Below are positions 9,288 through 17,055 of a stretch of DNA of 64,000 nucleotides, piece by piece. The notes under the pieces are model-generated. The model made no database searches and was not told where the DNA came from. It saw only the letters and a list, made by a program, of their open reading frames with translations. This stretch comes from JBCDJG01 sp038748065 (GTDB lineage: Bacteria; Pseudomonadota; Gammaproteobacteria; Pseudomonadales; Halieaceae). Within the stretch, counting starts at the first letter, position 1. Each line of letters opens with the position of its first letter. The translations under genes and the position numbers were made by a program. The stretch lies in NCBI GenBank assembly GCA_038748065.1, contig JBCDJG010000023.1, positions 8,561 to 72,560 of the forward strand. Direction: 5' to 3'.

Positions 9288-10001
9288 TTACTGAGCTCTG
9301 TCGGTGGCCGCTGCGCCGGTCTCGAGGTCGCCCTGCGACGACCAGCTACCGGTAATCCATCGAACCAGTAGATAGACCACGGGCGTATCCACGGCGGTGA
9401 TCACCAGCTTGACCAGATAGGTGCCAAGTATGAGCTTTGGCAGGATTTCGTTGGATATGACGCCATAGAATGCAATAGAGTAGAAGATAGCGGTGTCGGC
9501 GAACTGCGACAGGGCCGTAGAGAGGTTATTGCGCAGCCACAGGCTGCGCTCCCCGGTGATTTCCTTGATCTTCTCGAAGACCAGTATGTCCAGTAGCTGG
9601 GCGATGATCGTTGCCGCCAGCGATGCCACGATCATGCGCTGCGCCTGCGAAAATATGGTGACGTAGGCCTCGTTCAGCTCCCAGCCCGGCGCCGCAGGTA
9701 GCTTTGTACCCAGAACATAGAAGGCGATGGCCATGGCGTACATGGCGGTCCCCACATACACCATCAGGCGAGCTCGCTTGGCGCCCCAAACCTCAGCGAC
9801 GGCATCGGTACAAGGAAAGGTGACGGCATGCATAAATGCCCCAAAACTGAAAGCCAGTAGCCCGAGTCCGGTCCAGCTCAGGTCTAGCGGTATGAGTTTG
9901 GGGGTGAGGCCGGGAACGATCCCCCACGCTCCCACGTAGACGCCCATGAGAATGTGGTATTTCGTTTCGGAGTACTCACGAGTGCTAGCTGCGTTCTTCA
10001 T
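9288..10001 (-). CDS. YhhQ/QPTR-family transporter, second copy
   Basis: A 237-residue paralogue of the 3994 gene. It shares the family signatures TFPCTDAVAEVWGAKRARL in the first half, IIAQLLDILVFEKIKEITG and SLWLRNNLSTALSQFADTAI in the middle, and AVDTPVVYLLVRWI at the end, with about six transmembrane helices. It follows the adenosine deaminase gene by 12 bases on the same strand, so the two form an operon. Known members import 7-deazapurine precursors of queuosine. Pairing with an adenosine deaminase, and the absence of queuosine synthesis genes here, suggest this copy carries a purine base or nucleoside for catabolism; that is inference. Confidence 0.85.
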   Translation of the reverse strand: MKNAASTREYSETKYHILMGVYVGAWGIVPGLTPKLIPLDLSWTGLGLLAFSFGAFMHAVTFPCTDAVAEVWGAKRARLMVYVGTAMYAMAIAFYVLGTKLPAAPGWELNEAYVTIFSQAQRMIVASLAATIIAQLLDILVFEKIKEITGERSLWLRNNLSTALSQFADTAIFYSIAFYGVISNEILPKLILGTYLVKLVITAVDTPVVYLLVRWITGSWSSQGDLETGAAATDRAQ

Positions 10002-10013
10002 TGACGCGTCCTG

Positions 10014-11057
10014 CTAGTGTTGTGCCTGATAGTCATTCACCTGTTGGTCGAAGTCCTGCAGCAGGCGCAGCTTATCGTCCGCAGATTGAAACGAGTGCTC
10101 GATTGCGTCTCGCAGTAGCTTGAGCATGGTGCTGTCCTCGAATGCAAAGGTGCGGTGCACTGTCTCGATTTCTGAGTTCAGGTTACAGTCGAACATGGGC
10201 GGGTCATCAGAGTTCAGGCAGGCGGGAATATTGGCTTCGATAAGTGCGGGCAGCGTGTGCGCTGACATAGTGGGAAAGACGTCCAGTGCCACGTTGCTGG
10301 TTGGGCAGACCGTCAGCAGGATTTCTCTCTCGGCGAGTACCTTCATCAGCGCGGGATCTTCCACGCACTGTACGCCGTGATCGATACGTTCAACGCCACA
10401 ATCGAGCGCATCCCAAACGCTTGCTGCGCCGCCGTCCTCGCCGGCGTGTGCGGTTAAGTGGAAGTCGGCTTCTCTGGCGGCCGCGAGGCAGTGCTTCAGC
10501 CTACCGGCTGGATAGCCCCTTTCCTGGCAATCGAGTCCGAGACCGACGGCGCCCAGCCGGTCCTTGTCCTGCGCGGCCAGTTCAACATGCTGCAAGGCGA
10601 TCTCGGCTGGTAGCGTTCTATCCAGGTCGACGATGATAGCGCTGTTCACACCGTGTTTTTCCCGGTTGCGTTTGCGACCCTCCTCGATGCCCTCCACCAG
10701 TGCCTCCCAGGCGACGCCCCGACTCGAAACCAGCCCGTATGTGCAAAAAATCTCGTGGTAGACAATATTCTGCCTGGCCGCCTCCATGCCATGCCGCTCC
10801 AGTGCGTCGGCGTAATCCTCCGCAGTATTCAAAGTTGCGACGGTCGTTCGGAGAATATCGATGAACTGGTTCAGGCTGGTGAAACTATAGAACGAGCGCG
10901 CGGAATCGATGTCAGTGAACGGCAGTTCCAGGCCGTTCCTGCCCGCCAGCTGTAGCGCGAGGTCGGGATACATCGCACCGCCCTCAAGATGGTTGTGGAG
11001 CTCAACCTTGGGCAGTGCATGCAATAAGCCAATAAATGTGTCGTCCGAAGAATGCAT
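10014..11057 (-). CDS. add: Adenosine deaminase
   Basis: A 347-residue member of the adenosine/AMP deaminase family, which hydrolyses adenosine or deoxyadenosine to inosine and ammonia using Zn. Metal ligands are visible: His21 and His23 in KVELHNHLEGG, the histidine of LTAHAGEDGG near 200 (with the catalytic glutamate), and the aspartates of LNSDDPPMF near 282; RIDHGVQCVED supplies the further active-site histidine. The ATG at 11057 is chosen because GAGGATAGGG precedes it and the metal motif then sits at the normal distance; the open frame upstream is spurious. There is no signal peptide, so it is cytoplasmic. It is co-transcribed with the YhhQ-type gene, possibly from the sigma-54-like element at 11120. 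Confidence 0.92.
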   Translation of the reverse strand: MHSSDDTFIGLLHALPKVELHNHLEGGAMYPDLALQLAGRNGLELPFTDIDSARSFYSFTSLNQFIDILRTTVATLNTAEDYADALERHGMEAARQNIVYHEIFCTYGLVSSRGVAWEALVEGIEEGRKRNREKHGVNSAIIVDLDRTLPAEIALQHVELAAQDKDRLGAVGLGLDCQERGYPAGRLKHCLAAAREADFHLTAHAGEDGGAASVWDALDCGVERIDHGVQCVEDPALMKVLAEREILLTVCPTSNVALDVFPTMSAHTLPALIEANIPACLNSDDPPMFDCNLNSEIETVHRTFAFEDSTMLKLLRDAIEHSFQSADDKLRLLQDFDQQVNDYQAQH

Positions 11058-11119
11058 GTCCCTATCCTCGCGGCGAGCAGTACGCGTAATCAACGCCCGC
11101 TGCACCTGATGGAGGCTGA

Positions 11120-11135
11120 TGCAATATGCATGCCC
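11120..11135 (-). promoter_or_regulatory. Candidate sigma-54 promoter for add
   Basis: On the minus strand GGGCATGCATATTGCA keeps the GG-N10-GC core and a perfect TTGCA -12 box; the -24 box deviates at two positions (GGGCAT for TGGCAC). The predicted start near 11108 gives a leader of about 50 bases. It lies back to back with the better element at 11172. Confidence 0.4.
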
Positions 11136-11171
11136 GTGGTCCTTTCCAGGCCTGGCGAATTTGAGGCCATC

Positions 11172-11187
11172 TGGCCCAGTGTTTGCA
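11172..11187 (+). promoter_or_regulatory. Sigma-54 promoter of the secreted amidohydrolase
   Basis: TGGCCCAGTGTTTGCA matches TGGCAC-N5-TTGCA with one change and exact GG-N10-GC spacing. The predicted start near 11198 leaves about 47 bases before the ATG at 11245. The same TGGCCC variant is found in front of the adenine deaminase at 16892. Confidence 0.6.
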
Positions 11188-11244
11188 GGGTATTGAGCGA
11201 AATTCGTCATTGATGATGCGCTAATGCCGCAGCAGGAGAACACC

Positions 11245-12750
11245 ATGATCAGCAATCCTTGCCGAGGGCTCGCTCTGCGATGGGGACAAGATGTCATATC
11301 GACGTGGATGTGCTCTATTGCACTGGCCCTAAGCGGCCTGCTGTTCGTCGAAGGGGCATTGGCAAACAGGCTCCTGGTAAAGGATGGACTCTTCATCACC
11401 ATGGCGCCGGGCCAGGAAGCCGTGTTTCGCGGTTACATGCTGGTAGGCGCCGATGGGCGTATCACAGCCTTGCACCAGGGTGAGGCACCGGCCGCCCTGA
11501 AAGCGGACACTGTTTTGGATGCGGCGGGCAGTATCATTGCACCGGGGTTTATCTCTGCGCATAGCCACATTTACATGAGCCCGCTGCGTGGCCTGGGCCA
11601 CGACCAGAATCTGTACGGCTGGTTCAAAGCCTGGGACTACTACCTGCGTCATACTACCGCGGAGGATATTTACTGGTTCACGCTGCATGGGTCAGTAGAC
11701 TTTTTGCGCAACGGTATTACCACCGCCTACGACTTCACCTACTCAGGGCTGAATGAAGATCTAACCGATGACCCAAGCGAGGCACAGGGCCCGGGCGTAT
11801 TGAAGCCGGGGCCTTTTGAGGAAAACCAGATTCAGGCCAAACTGGATTCTGGTATGCGCTTTATCAACAGCGTGTGGCTGCCTGAGGTGGGGAGCGATGC
11901 GGATATCCGGGCTCGCTTTGAAAAGCTGCTGGCCTGGGCAAAGCCGCGGCAGGAGGACCCTCAGTTTTTCAAGATGGCGATTTCAGGTCAGCAGCAGTTC
12001 GCGCCTACGCGTCGCACTGCCAGAATCGAGGCCGCGTTTATGAAGGACTACGGTCTGATGAACCAAAGCCACTTTCTTGAAAGTCCCAACGCTGTCGAAG
12101 AACAGCAGGAGAAGTTTTACTGGTATTTGGAGGCGGGTGCACTGACCCCGGACTTTATTTTCGGTCACTTTATCCACGTAAACGACGACATCCTGGATAA
12201 GGTTATCGACGCCGGGGCGCGCATGAGCTGGCAGCCCACAAGTAACGGCCGTCTGGCTGACGGTATTGCCGACGTTGTGCGCTACCGGAACCTCGGCATT
12301 CCCGTGGCGGTTGGCCTGGACGATCAATCCTGCACTGATGTTTCCGACCCATTCCAGAATGCCAGGATCGGTTTGTACACCATGCGCGCGCTGCACGAGC
12401 GCGCTGATGCGCTTTCCGTGTATGACATGTTGTATCTGCACACGCTTGGCAGTGCCGAAGTACTCAATATCGAGGATGACGTGGGCAGCCTTGAGCCTGG
12501 GAAGTTTGCAGATTTCCTCGTTGTTGATATGCGCTCCCCCGATACGGGGCCCCTGTATGATCCGCTTGCGTCCTATGTGCTGGCTGCCAGTTTGCGCAAT
12601 CTTAAACAGGTCTATGTGGGAGGTGTGCAAATGACCGAAGGCATTGAGCTTTTGCGAACAGACGAAGCGGAGTTGCGTCAGGAAATTGATAGTCGTACCG
12701 ATCGTATTCGCCGCGTGGCGGCGGGTGACGGCGCAATCAGAGGCTTCTAG
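11245..12750 (+). CDS. Exported amidohydrolase (ATZ/TRZ-deaminase type)
   Basis: A 501-residue metal-dependent hydrolase of the chlorohydrolase/deaminase branch. The N-terminus has a hydrophobic export signal (STWMCSIALALSGLLFVEGALA, cleavage about residue 43). The metal site is recognisable: SAHSHIYMS near 107, SHFLES near 273 (in place of HTHLAE), the histidines of FGHFIHVND near 307 and the aspartates of VGLDDQSCTD near 357. The family removes amino or other leaving groups from N-heterocycles. Export implies action on a ligand entering the periplasm through a TonB receptor. The ATG at 11245 has AGGAG six bases before it. A more distant secreted relative is at 59886. Its stop interlocks with that of the convergent adenosine deaminase in one CTAG. 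Confidence 0.85.
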   Translation: MISNPCRGLALRWGQDVISTWMCSIALALSGLLFVEGALANRLLVKDGLFITMAPGQEAVFRGYMLVGADGRITALHQGEAPAALKADTVLDAAGSIIAPGFISAHSHIYMSPLRGLGHDQNLYGWFKAWDYYLRHTTAEDIYWFTLHGSVDFLRNGITTAYDFTYSGLNEDLTDDPSEAQGPGVLKPGPFEENQIQAKLDSGMRFINSVWLPEVGSDADIRARFEKLLAWAKPRQEDPQFFKMAISGQQQFAPTRRTARIEAAFMKDYGLMNQSHFLESPNAVEEQQEKFYWYLEAGALTPDFIFGHFIHVNDDILDKVIDAGARMSWQPTSNGRLADGIADVVRYRNLGIPVAVGLDDQSCTDVSDPFQNARIGLYTMRALHERADALSVYDMLYLHTLGSAEVLNIEDDVGSLEPGKFADFLVVDMRSPDTGPLYDPLASYVLAASLRNLKQVYVGGVQMTEGIELLRTDEAELRQEIDSRTDRIRRVAAGDGAIRGF

Positions 12751-13754
12751 GCGCTGGCCCGATCGAGCAGGGCGACCAGACCTGCCTTGCGTTCGTCATC
12801 GCAAAAGGCTGCCTGAATCGCCGTGCGTTGCAGGTCAACCAGCTGCGGCGCTGTCAGAGCGTAGTGCTCCACCAGCCACGCTAATTCATCGCAAAGCGTA
12901 GTATTGAGGACCACCGGATCATCGGTGTTCACTGTTACCGGCACACCCGACTGCATCAAGGCAGGGAAGGGATGTGCCGCCGGCCCCTCATACAGCCGCA
13001 CGCAATTACTGGAGACACATACGTTAAGGGTTGTGCCTGCCTCGGCCAGACGTTGTACCAATGCGCTGTCTTCGATAGCGCGCACCCCGTGATCAATGCG
13101 ATCAACCTGTAACCATTCCAGGGCGTCTTTGACGCCTTCTGCGCCGGATGACTCACCCGCGTGCGACGTTAATCCCAGGCCAAGCTCGCCGGCGCGGCGA
13201 TAGGCCGGTGCGAAACGCTCACCGGTCGGCCCGGAACGCTGTTCATTACCGTCCACCGACAGGCCGACGATCCGCAGCGCCTGGCCGCGGGCCTGCGCTG
13301 CGGCGATCCACTCGACGAGCGCCAGCGCCTCGTCACTGGACTGGCTGCGCAGTATGGACGGCAGCAGTCGCACGTCGCAGAGGTGGTCGACCTCATCGAA
13401 GGCATCACTGAGTGCCGGGAACAATTGATCAAGGCTGAAGTTGCCCCAGTGTGTCGGATTGACGATGACTTCGCAGTAAGGCATGCCTTGATCATGGCAG
13501 TATTGTGCAAAGTCTTTGGCGAGTCGCTCGAGCTGTTCCGGCTCGCGGAACAGGCCGCAGACCCAGTCGAGGGTTTCGAGAAAGGCGCTCAGATCCTCAG
13601 TGACGAAAAGGCTGTCCATGGGGCGCGGCGGGGTGATATTGAGCGCTTCTGCTTCTGCGGCGATACGCGCCAGGGGGATGCTGCCCTCCAGATGTATATG
13701 CAGTTCTACCTTTGGCAGGCCATGGATGAAATCGCGATCCGGTAAGCTGCTCAC
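12747..13754 (-). CDS. Adenosine deaminase-family protein
   Basis: A 335-residue cytoplasmic member of the adenosine deaminase family, clearly distinct from the gene at 10014. Metal and catalytic motifs are intact: His19/His21 in KVELHIHLEGS, SHAGESSGAEG near 198, RIDHGVRAIED, and VNTDDPVVL near 278. The start is the GTG at 13754, which overlaps the TGA of the preceding monooxygenase gene as GTGA, so translation is coupled; the open frame beyond it is not used. It is the third gene of an operon after adenine deaminase and an ACAD-type flavoprotein. Substrate may be adenosine or an N6-substituted relative; the sequence alone does not decide. Confidence 0.88.
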   Translation of the reverse strand: MSSLPDRDFIHGLPKVELHIHLEGSIPLARIAAEAEALNITPPRPMDSLFVTEDLSAFLETLDWVCGLFREPEQLERLAKDFAQYCHDQGMPYCEVIVNPTHWGNFSLDQLFPALSDAFDEVDHLCDVRLLPSILRSQSSDEALALVEWIAAAQARGQALRIVGLSVDGNEQRSGPTGERFAPAYRRAGELGLGLTSHAGESSGAEGVKDALEWLQVDRIDHGVRAIEDSALVQRLAEAGTTLNVCVSSNCVRLYEGPAAHPFPALMQSGVPVTVNTDDPVVLNTTLCDELAWLVEHYALTAPQLVDLQRTAIQAAFCDDERKAGLVALLDRASA

Positions 13755-14992
13755 TGGTAAATGCCGGGTTCGGGTGTCCAGCCGGTCACGAGATGTCGTC
13801 CAATCTCGTGGTTCTTCCACTCCAGTGGATCGTGCAGCGACAGCGTACGCGCATTGCGCCACCAGAGATCGTAGCGCGAGCCCTTGGATAGGGAACCGGT
13901 CCCCATGAGCTCATGAATGGTGCCCGTGGCCGCCATTACCGCGCGCGACGACGTCGACTTGGCGACCGATACCGGCAGTGCCAACTGCCCACGCTCCAAT
14001 TCACCGCGCTCGAAGGCATCCAGTAAATCACCGCAGCGCAGTGTGGCCTGCCAGGCAGCTGCCAGGTCTGCACCAAGTTCACCCGCGCTTCTCAGAATCA
14101 TCGGGTCCTCGCTCGCAGCGCTGACGCCGCTCTGCGCCCAGGGCCGCGCGCGGTCACGTATGTAGGGCATTGCGTCATTCAAGGCACCGAAGCCAATACC
14201 GCAGAACACGGCGCTAAAGCCGGCCTGATAGCGCAGGCTGGCGTGCGGAAGCGGTGCCTTGCCCGGCACTGACGCCACCCATTCCGGTGGGCATTTGACC
14301 TCAGTAAACACAATGGTGCCTGAGTCCGTGGCGCGCTGGCCTAGCGCGTTCCAGTCACGTTTAATGTCAACGCCAGCTGTGCCCGCAGGCACCAGCAGCA
14401 GCTGCATGCCTGCGGCCGGGTTGTCCGCGGTAGCGGCCGCCACGTTGTAGCCCCAGGTGGCAATGAGGTCGGCCTCGGCAGCTGCGGTGGTGTAAATCTT
14501 GGTGCCGTCAACAATATAGCCGCCGCTCTCCTGCGGCTGGGCTTTCGTTTTCAGCGGGTCGACCGCGGTGCGGCCGGCCTCAGCCACAGCAAGCCCCAGA
14601 ATGGACCGGCCTTCGATAATCTGCGTTGCGAGGCGTTCGCGCTGAAAATCTGGGCAATAGGCGAGAATTTCGCGTGCTAGTTCATCGTGTACTTTCCAGA
14701 TCTGTGCAACGGACGCATCCACACGGGCCAGTCGCATCTGCATCTCCAGACTACAGCGGTGACTGACGCCGCCACCGCCCAGCTCGGTTGGGATCATAGC
14801 TCCGAGCAATTCAGGCTGTTTCAAGGCACTGATCGATGCCGTAGGATAGCGCCCGGCGCGGTCGTTCTCCTCGACGAGAGGGCTGAGCGATTCTTCGGCT
14901 ATGGCATCGAGGAGGGTGAGAATGGCTTGCTCTGCGGGGTTGTATTCATCTACGGGTACCAGGTCGCCGAGCACGGGATTCAGAGTGGTCAC
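13751..14992 (-). CDS. Acyl-CoA-dehydrogenase-fold flavoprotein (monooxygenase-like)
   Basis: A 413-residue protein of the acyl-CoA dehydrogenase superfamily, closest in style to the flavin-dependent DszC/SfnC-type monooxygenases: PTELGGGGVSHRCSLEM, LAVAEAG, GGYIVDGTKIYTTAAAEADL, GQRATDSGTIVF and HELMGTGSLSKGSRYDLWWR near the C-terminus. I see no clear catalytic glutamate of a true dehydrogenase. GTG at 14992 is chosen because TAGGAGGA lies nine bases before it. Position between adenine deaminase and adenosine deaminase suggests oxidation of a purine or its N-alkyl group, using reduced flavin from elsewhere; this is inference. Confidence 0.8.
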   Translation of the reverse strand: MTTLNPVLGDLVPVDEYNPAEQAILTLLDAIAEESLSPLVEENDRAGRYPTASISALKQPELLGAMIPTELGGGGVSHRCSLEMQMRLARVDASVAQIWKVHDELAREILAYCPDFQRERLATQIIEGRSILGLAVAEAGRTAVDPLKTKAQPQESGGYIVDGTKIYTTAAAEADLIATWGYNVAAATADNPAAGMQLLLVPAGTAGVDIKRDWNALGQRATDSGTIVFTEVKCPPEWVASVPGKAPLPHASLRYQAGFSAVFCGIGFGALNDAMPYIRDRARPWAQSGVSAASEDPMILRSAGELGADLAAAWQATLRCGDLLDAFERGELERGQLALPVSVAKSTSSRAVMAATGTIHELMGTGSLSKGSRYDLWWRNARTLSLHDPLEWKNHEIGRHLVTGWTPEPGIYQ

Positions 14993-15028
14993 GGATGGGG
15001 TCCTCCTATCACCGATCAAATCCGCCTG

Positions 15029-16876
15029 TTAGAGGCCGGCACCTTCTAATGGGTGGGCTTCTTCTGGGCCGCGGCATTCGAGTACGACAGGGATAAAGGT
15101 TTGAGTGGGTGCGTCGATCAGTCCCTTTTCGGTGAGACCGTAATCAGGCACGCCGGCCAGGCCGACAAAGGCCAAAATCATAAATGGCGCTTCCATGCCG
15201 CAGCCCAGGCTGTGGGCAGCTGCATTTACGGTTTTGGACGCCGCCATGACCTCTTCCCAGGGCCGATCAGACATTATGCCGGCGACCGGCAGAGCCAGCT
15301 GGGCGAGCACCTGGCCGTCCTTGACCGCTACATAGCCGCCACCGCTGTCGCACAAGGCGGCGGCCGCTGCTGCCATATCTTCGGTACTGGTTCCAACGAC
15401 GACCAGATTCTGATTTTCACAGTTTGTTGTCGCTGCCAGCGCTCCATGCTGCAAACCAAATCCCCGCACAAAACCTGAGGCCGCCGCCTCGCTTGCGTGA
15501 TGTCGATCTATCACCGTGATCTTTGCCACATCCTTGCTCGGGTCCGGCTGCACGTCACCATCGACAACCGCCAGCTCTGCCTCAAAGGCGCGCTTGAAGT
15601 AGCCGTCGTACATTTCCATAGCACGCACTACCGCGACTTCTCCGGATGAGGCCTCGACCGGGACGCAAAATGTCGCCGGGCCCGTGGCCGGATGCACGTT
15701 CATCGTGGCGCGGAGCTCTTCTGGAATGGGGTCGGGATTAGTGAAATGTGCCTCGCCATTTTCAGCAGCGAGCTCGCCGTTGATGAAGACACGTTGAACG
15801 TTACAATCTTCCAGGGAGTCGATAAGCACCAGATCGGCTAGCCGGTTGGGCGTTACTGAGCCCAACAGATGATCCAGCCTAAAGTACATGGCAGCGTTAA
15901 GCGAGGCCATGCGATAGGCGTCGAGCGGAGGTACTCCGCGGGCGATGGCTTCGCGAATATGATGATCTATGTGGCCGCTATCATGCAGGTCGTCGACATG
16001 GCGATCGTCGGCGCAGAATGTAAAGTGGTGGAAGGTGCCCTGCAGTTCGCTCGGATTTGCAAACACCAGCGGCACATTGTCGTTCATGCTGCCCGACATA
16101 ATGTTAACCGTCATGCCCAGGCGCACTCTCTCCAGTACTTCCTCTGGCGTGAACCCGTTATGATCGTCGGATATGCCTGTGGCAGCGTAGCCCCAGAGCA
16201 ACTCATCGCCAACTCTGGCCGTGTGGCCAGTGTTGCGTCGCCCATCGCTTGTGGCCTGTGACTGGAATCGCGCGGCGCGCTCATCGAAGTCAAAGGGCGT
16301 CGACTCGCCGGCGGCCACCGCGTTCGGCCTCGCCAGGCGTTCAAGCTGCTCCTGTTCCGTGACGGTGGCGCCGCCCAGCTCAACTTCCGGGTTGCGAGGG
16401 ATGCGGCTGGAAATCTGTTGCAGTATGCGCAGCGGTGTATCGGTCCTGCCAACCCAGTCCATGGCGTCGGCGCCAAGAATGTTGCCGATGCAGTTGGGGT
16501 CTGCGAGTACGCAGCCGGTCCCCTTTGGAATCACACAGCGCGCAAACTCTCCTGGCGTCAGGAGGCTGTACTCGATATGGATGTGGGTATCTATAAACGT
16601 GGGTGCGACGAACTGTGCATTCAGAGCGTGCTCAGATGCTGCTTCGCGAAAGTGCCCGACCGGCGTGATGGCCGCAATGTGCCGACCGGCGATAACAATA
16701 TCCCGCGCCAGAATTTCACCGCTGTGCAGGCTCAGGACCCGGCCGTCGCGCAAAATACAGTCCGCCGGCTCTGCACCCGTTGCCACTTTCCGCAGGTGCA
16801 GTAGCTCCGAAGGGGTGGGCGCAAGATGCGCGCCCAGAACCGCGTGTGTTTGAGATGGCACGGGAAAGATACTCAT
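15029..16876 (-). CDS. ade: Adenine deaminase, AdeC type
   Basis: A 615-residue AdeC-type adenine deaminase, converting adenine to hypoxanthine and ammonia with a dinuclear Fe/Mn site. Landmarks: the N-terminal amidohydrolase beta-sandwich, DTHIHIEYS near 97, YAATGISDDHNG near 212, FCADDRHVDDLHDSGHIDHH near 300, NVHPATGPATF, and the C-terminal half with GLQHGALAATTNCENQNLVV and APFMILAFVGLAGVPDYGLT. It has no signal peptide. It is the first gene of the operon ade - flavoprotein - adenosine deaminase-like. The sigma-54 element at 16892-16907 would start transcription only about five bases before the ATG, so the message may be nearly leaderless. Confidence 0.93.
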   Translation of the reverse strand: MSIFPVPSQTHAVLGAHLAPTPSELLHLRKVATGAEPADCILRDGRVLSLHSGEILARDIVIAGRHIAAITPVGHFREAASEHALNAQFVAPTFIDTHIHIEYSLLTPGEFARCVIPKGTGCVLADPNCIGNILGADAMDWVGRTDTPLRILQQISSRIPRNPEVELGGATVTEQEQLERLARPNAVAAGESTPFDFDERAARFQSQATSDGRRNTGHTARVGDELLWGYAATGISDDHNGFTPEEVLERVRLGMTVNIMSGSMNDNVPLVFANPSELQGTFHHFTFCADDRHVDDLHDSGHIDHHIREAIARGVPPLDAYRMASLNAAMYFRLDHLLGSVTPNRLADLVLIDSLEDCNVQRVFINGELAAENGEAHFTNPDPIPEELRATMNVHPATGPATFCVPVEASSGEVAVVRAMEMYDGYFKRAFEAELAVVDGDVQPDPSKDVAKITVIDRHHASEAAASGFVRGFGLQHGALAATTNCENQNLVVVGTSTEDMAAAAAALCDSGGGYVAVKDGQVLAQLALPVAGIMSDRPWEEVMAASKTVNAAAHSLGCGMEAPFMILAFVGLAGVPDYGLTEKGLIDAPTQTFIPVVLECRGPEEAHPLEGAGL

Positions 16877-16891
16877 AACAGGAAAAACCTA

Positions 16892-16907
16892 TGCAATTCG
16901 TGGGCCA
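16892..16907 (-). promoter_or_regulatory. Sigma-54 promoter of the adenine deaminase operon
   Basis: On the minus strand TGGCCCACGAATTGCA has one deviation from TGGCAC-N5-TTGCA and perfect GG-N10-GC spacing. The predicted start is about 16881, only five bases before the ATG at 16876, which is unusual for a sigma-54 promoter and lowers confidence somewhat. Confidence 0.55.
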
Positions 16908-16977
16908 CGGCTGCGAGTCGAGAGTTGGGATGACCGCCCCCAAGCGGCCCCTGCCTCATGCCGCGATATTACTGTGC

Positions 16978-16993
16978 TGGTACGGAATTTGCT
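16978..16993 (+). promoter_or_regulatory. Sigma-54 promoter of the permease/adenine deaminase/atzF operon
   Basis: TGGTACGGAATTTGCT fits TGGYAC-N5-TTGCW, with correct spacing. The predicted start near 17004 leaves a leader of about 50 bases before the TTG at 17056. It is divergent from the element at 16892; the 70 bases between them hold no obvious NtrC-type site. Confidence 0.65.
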
Positions 16994-17055
16994 GCATGTA
17001 CTGCAGATAAAGCGCCAGGGAAGGCGCGTCCCTCAAGGGTCAGGAGTGCGCTATT

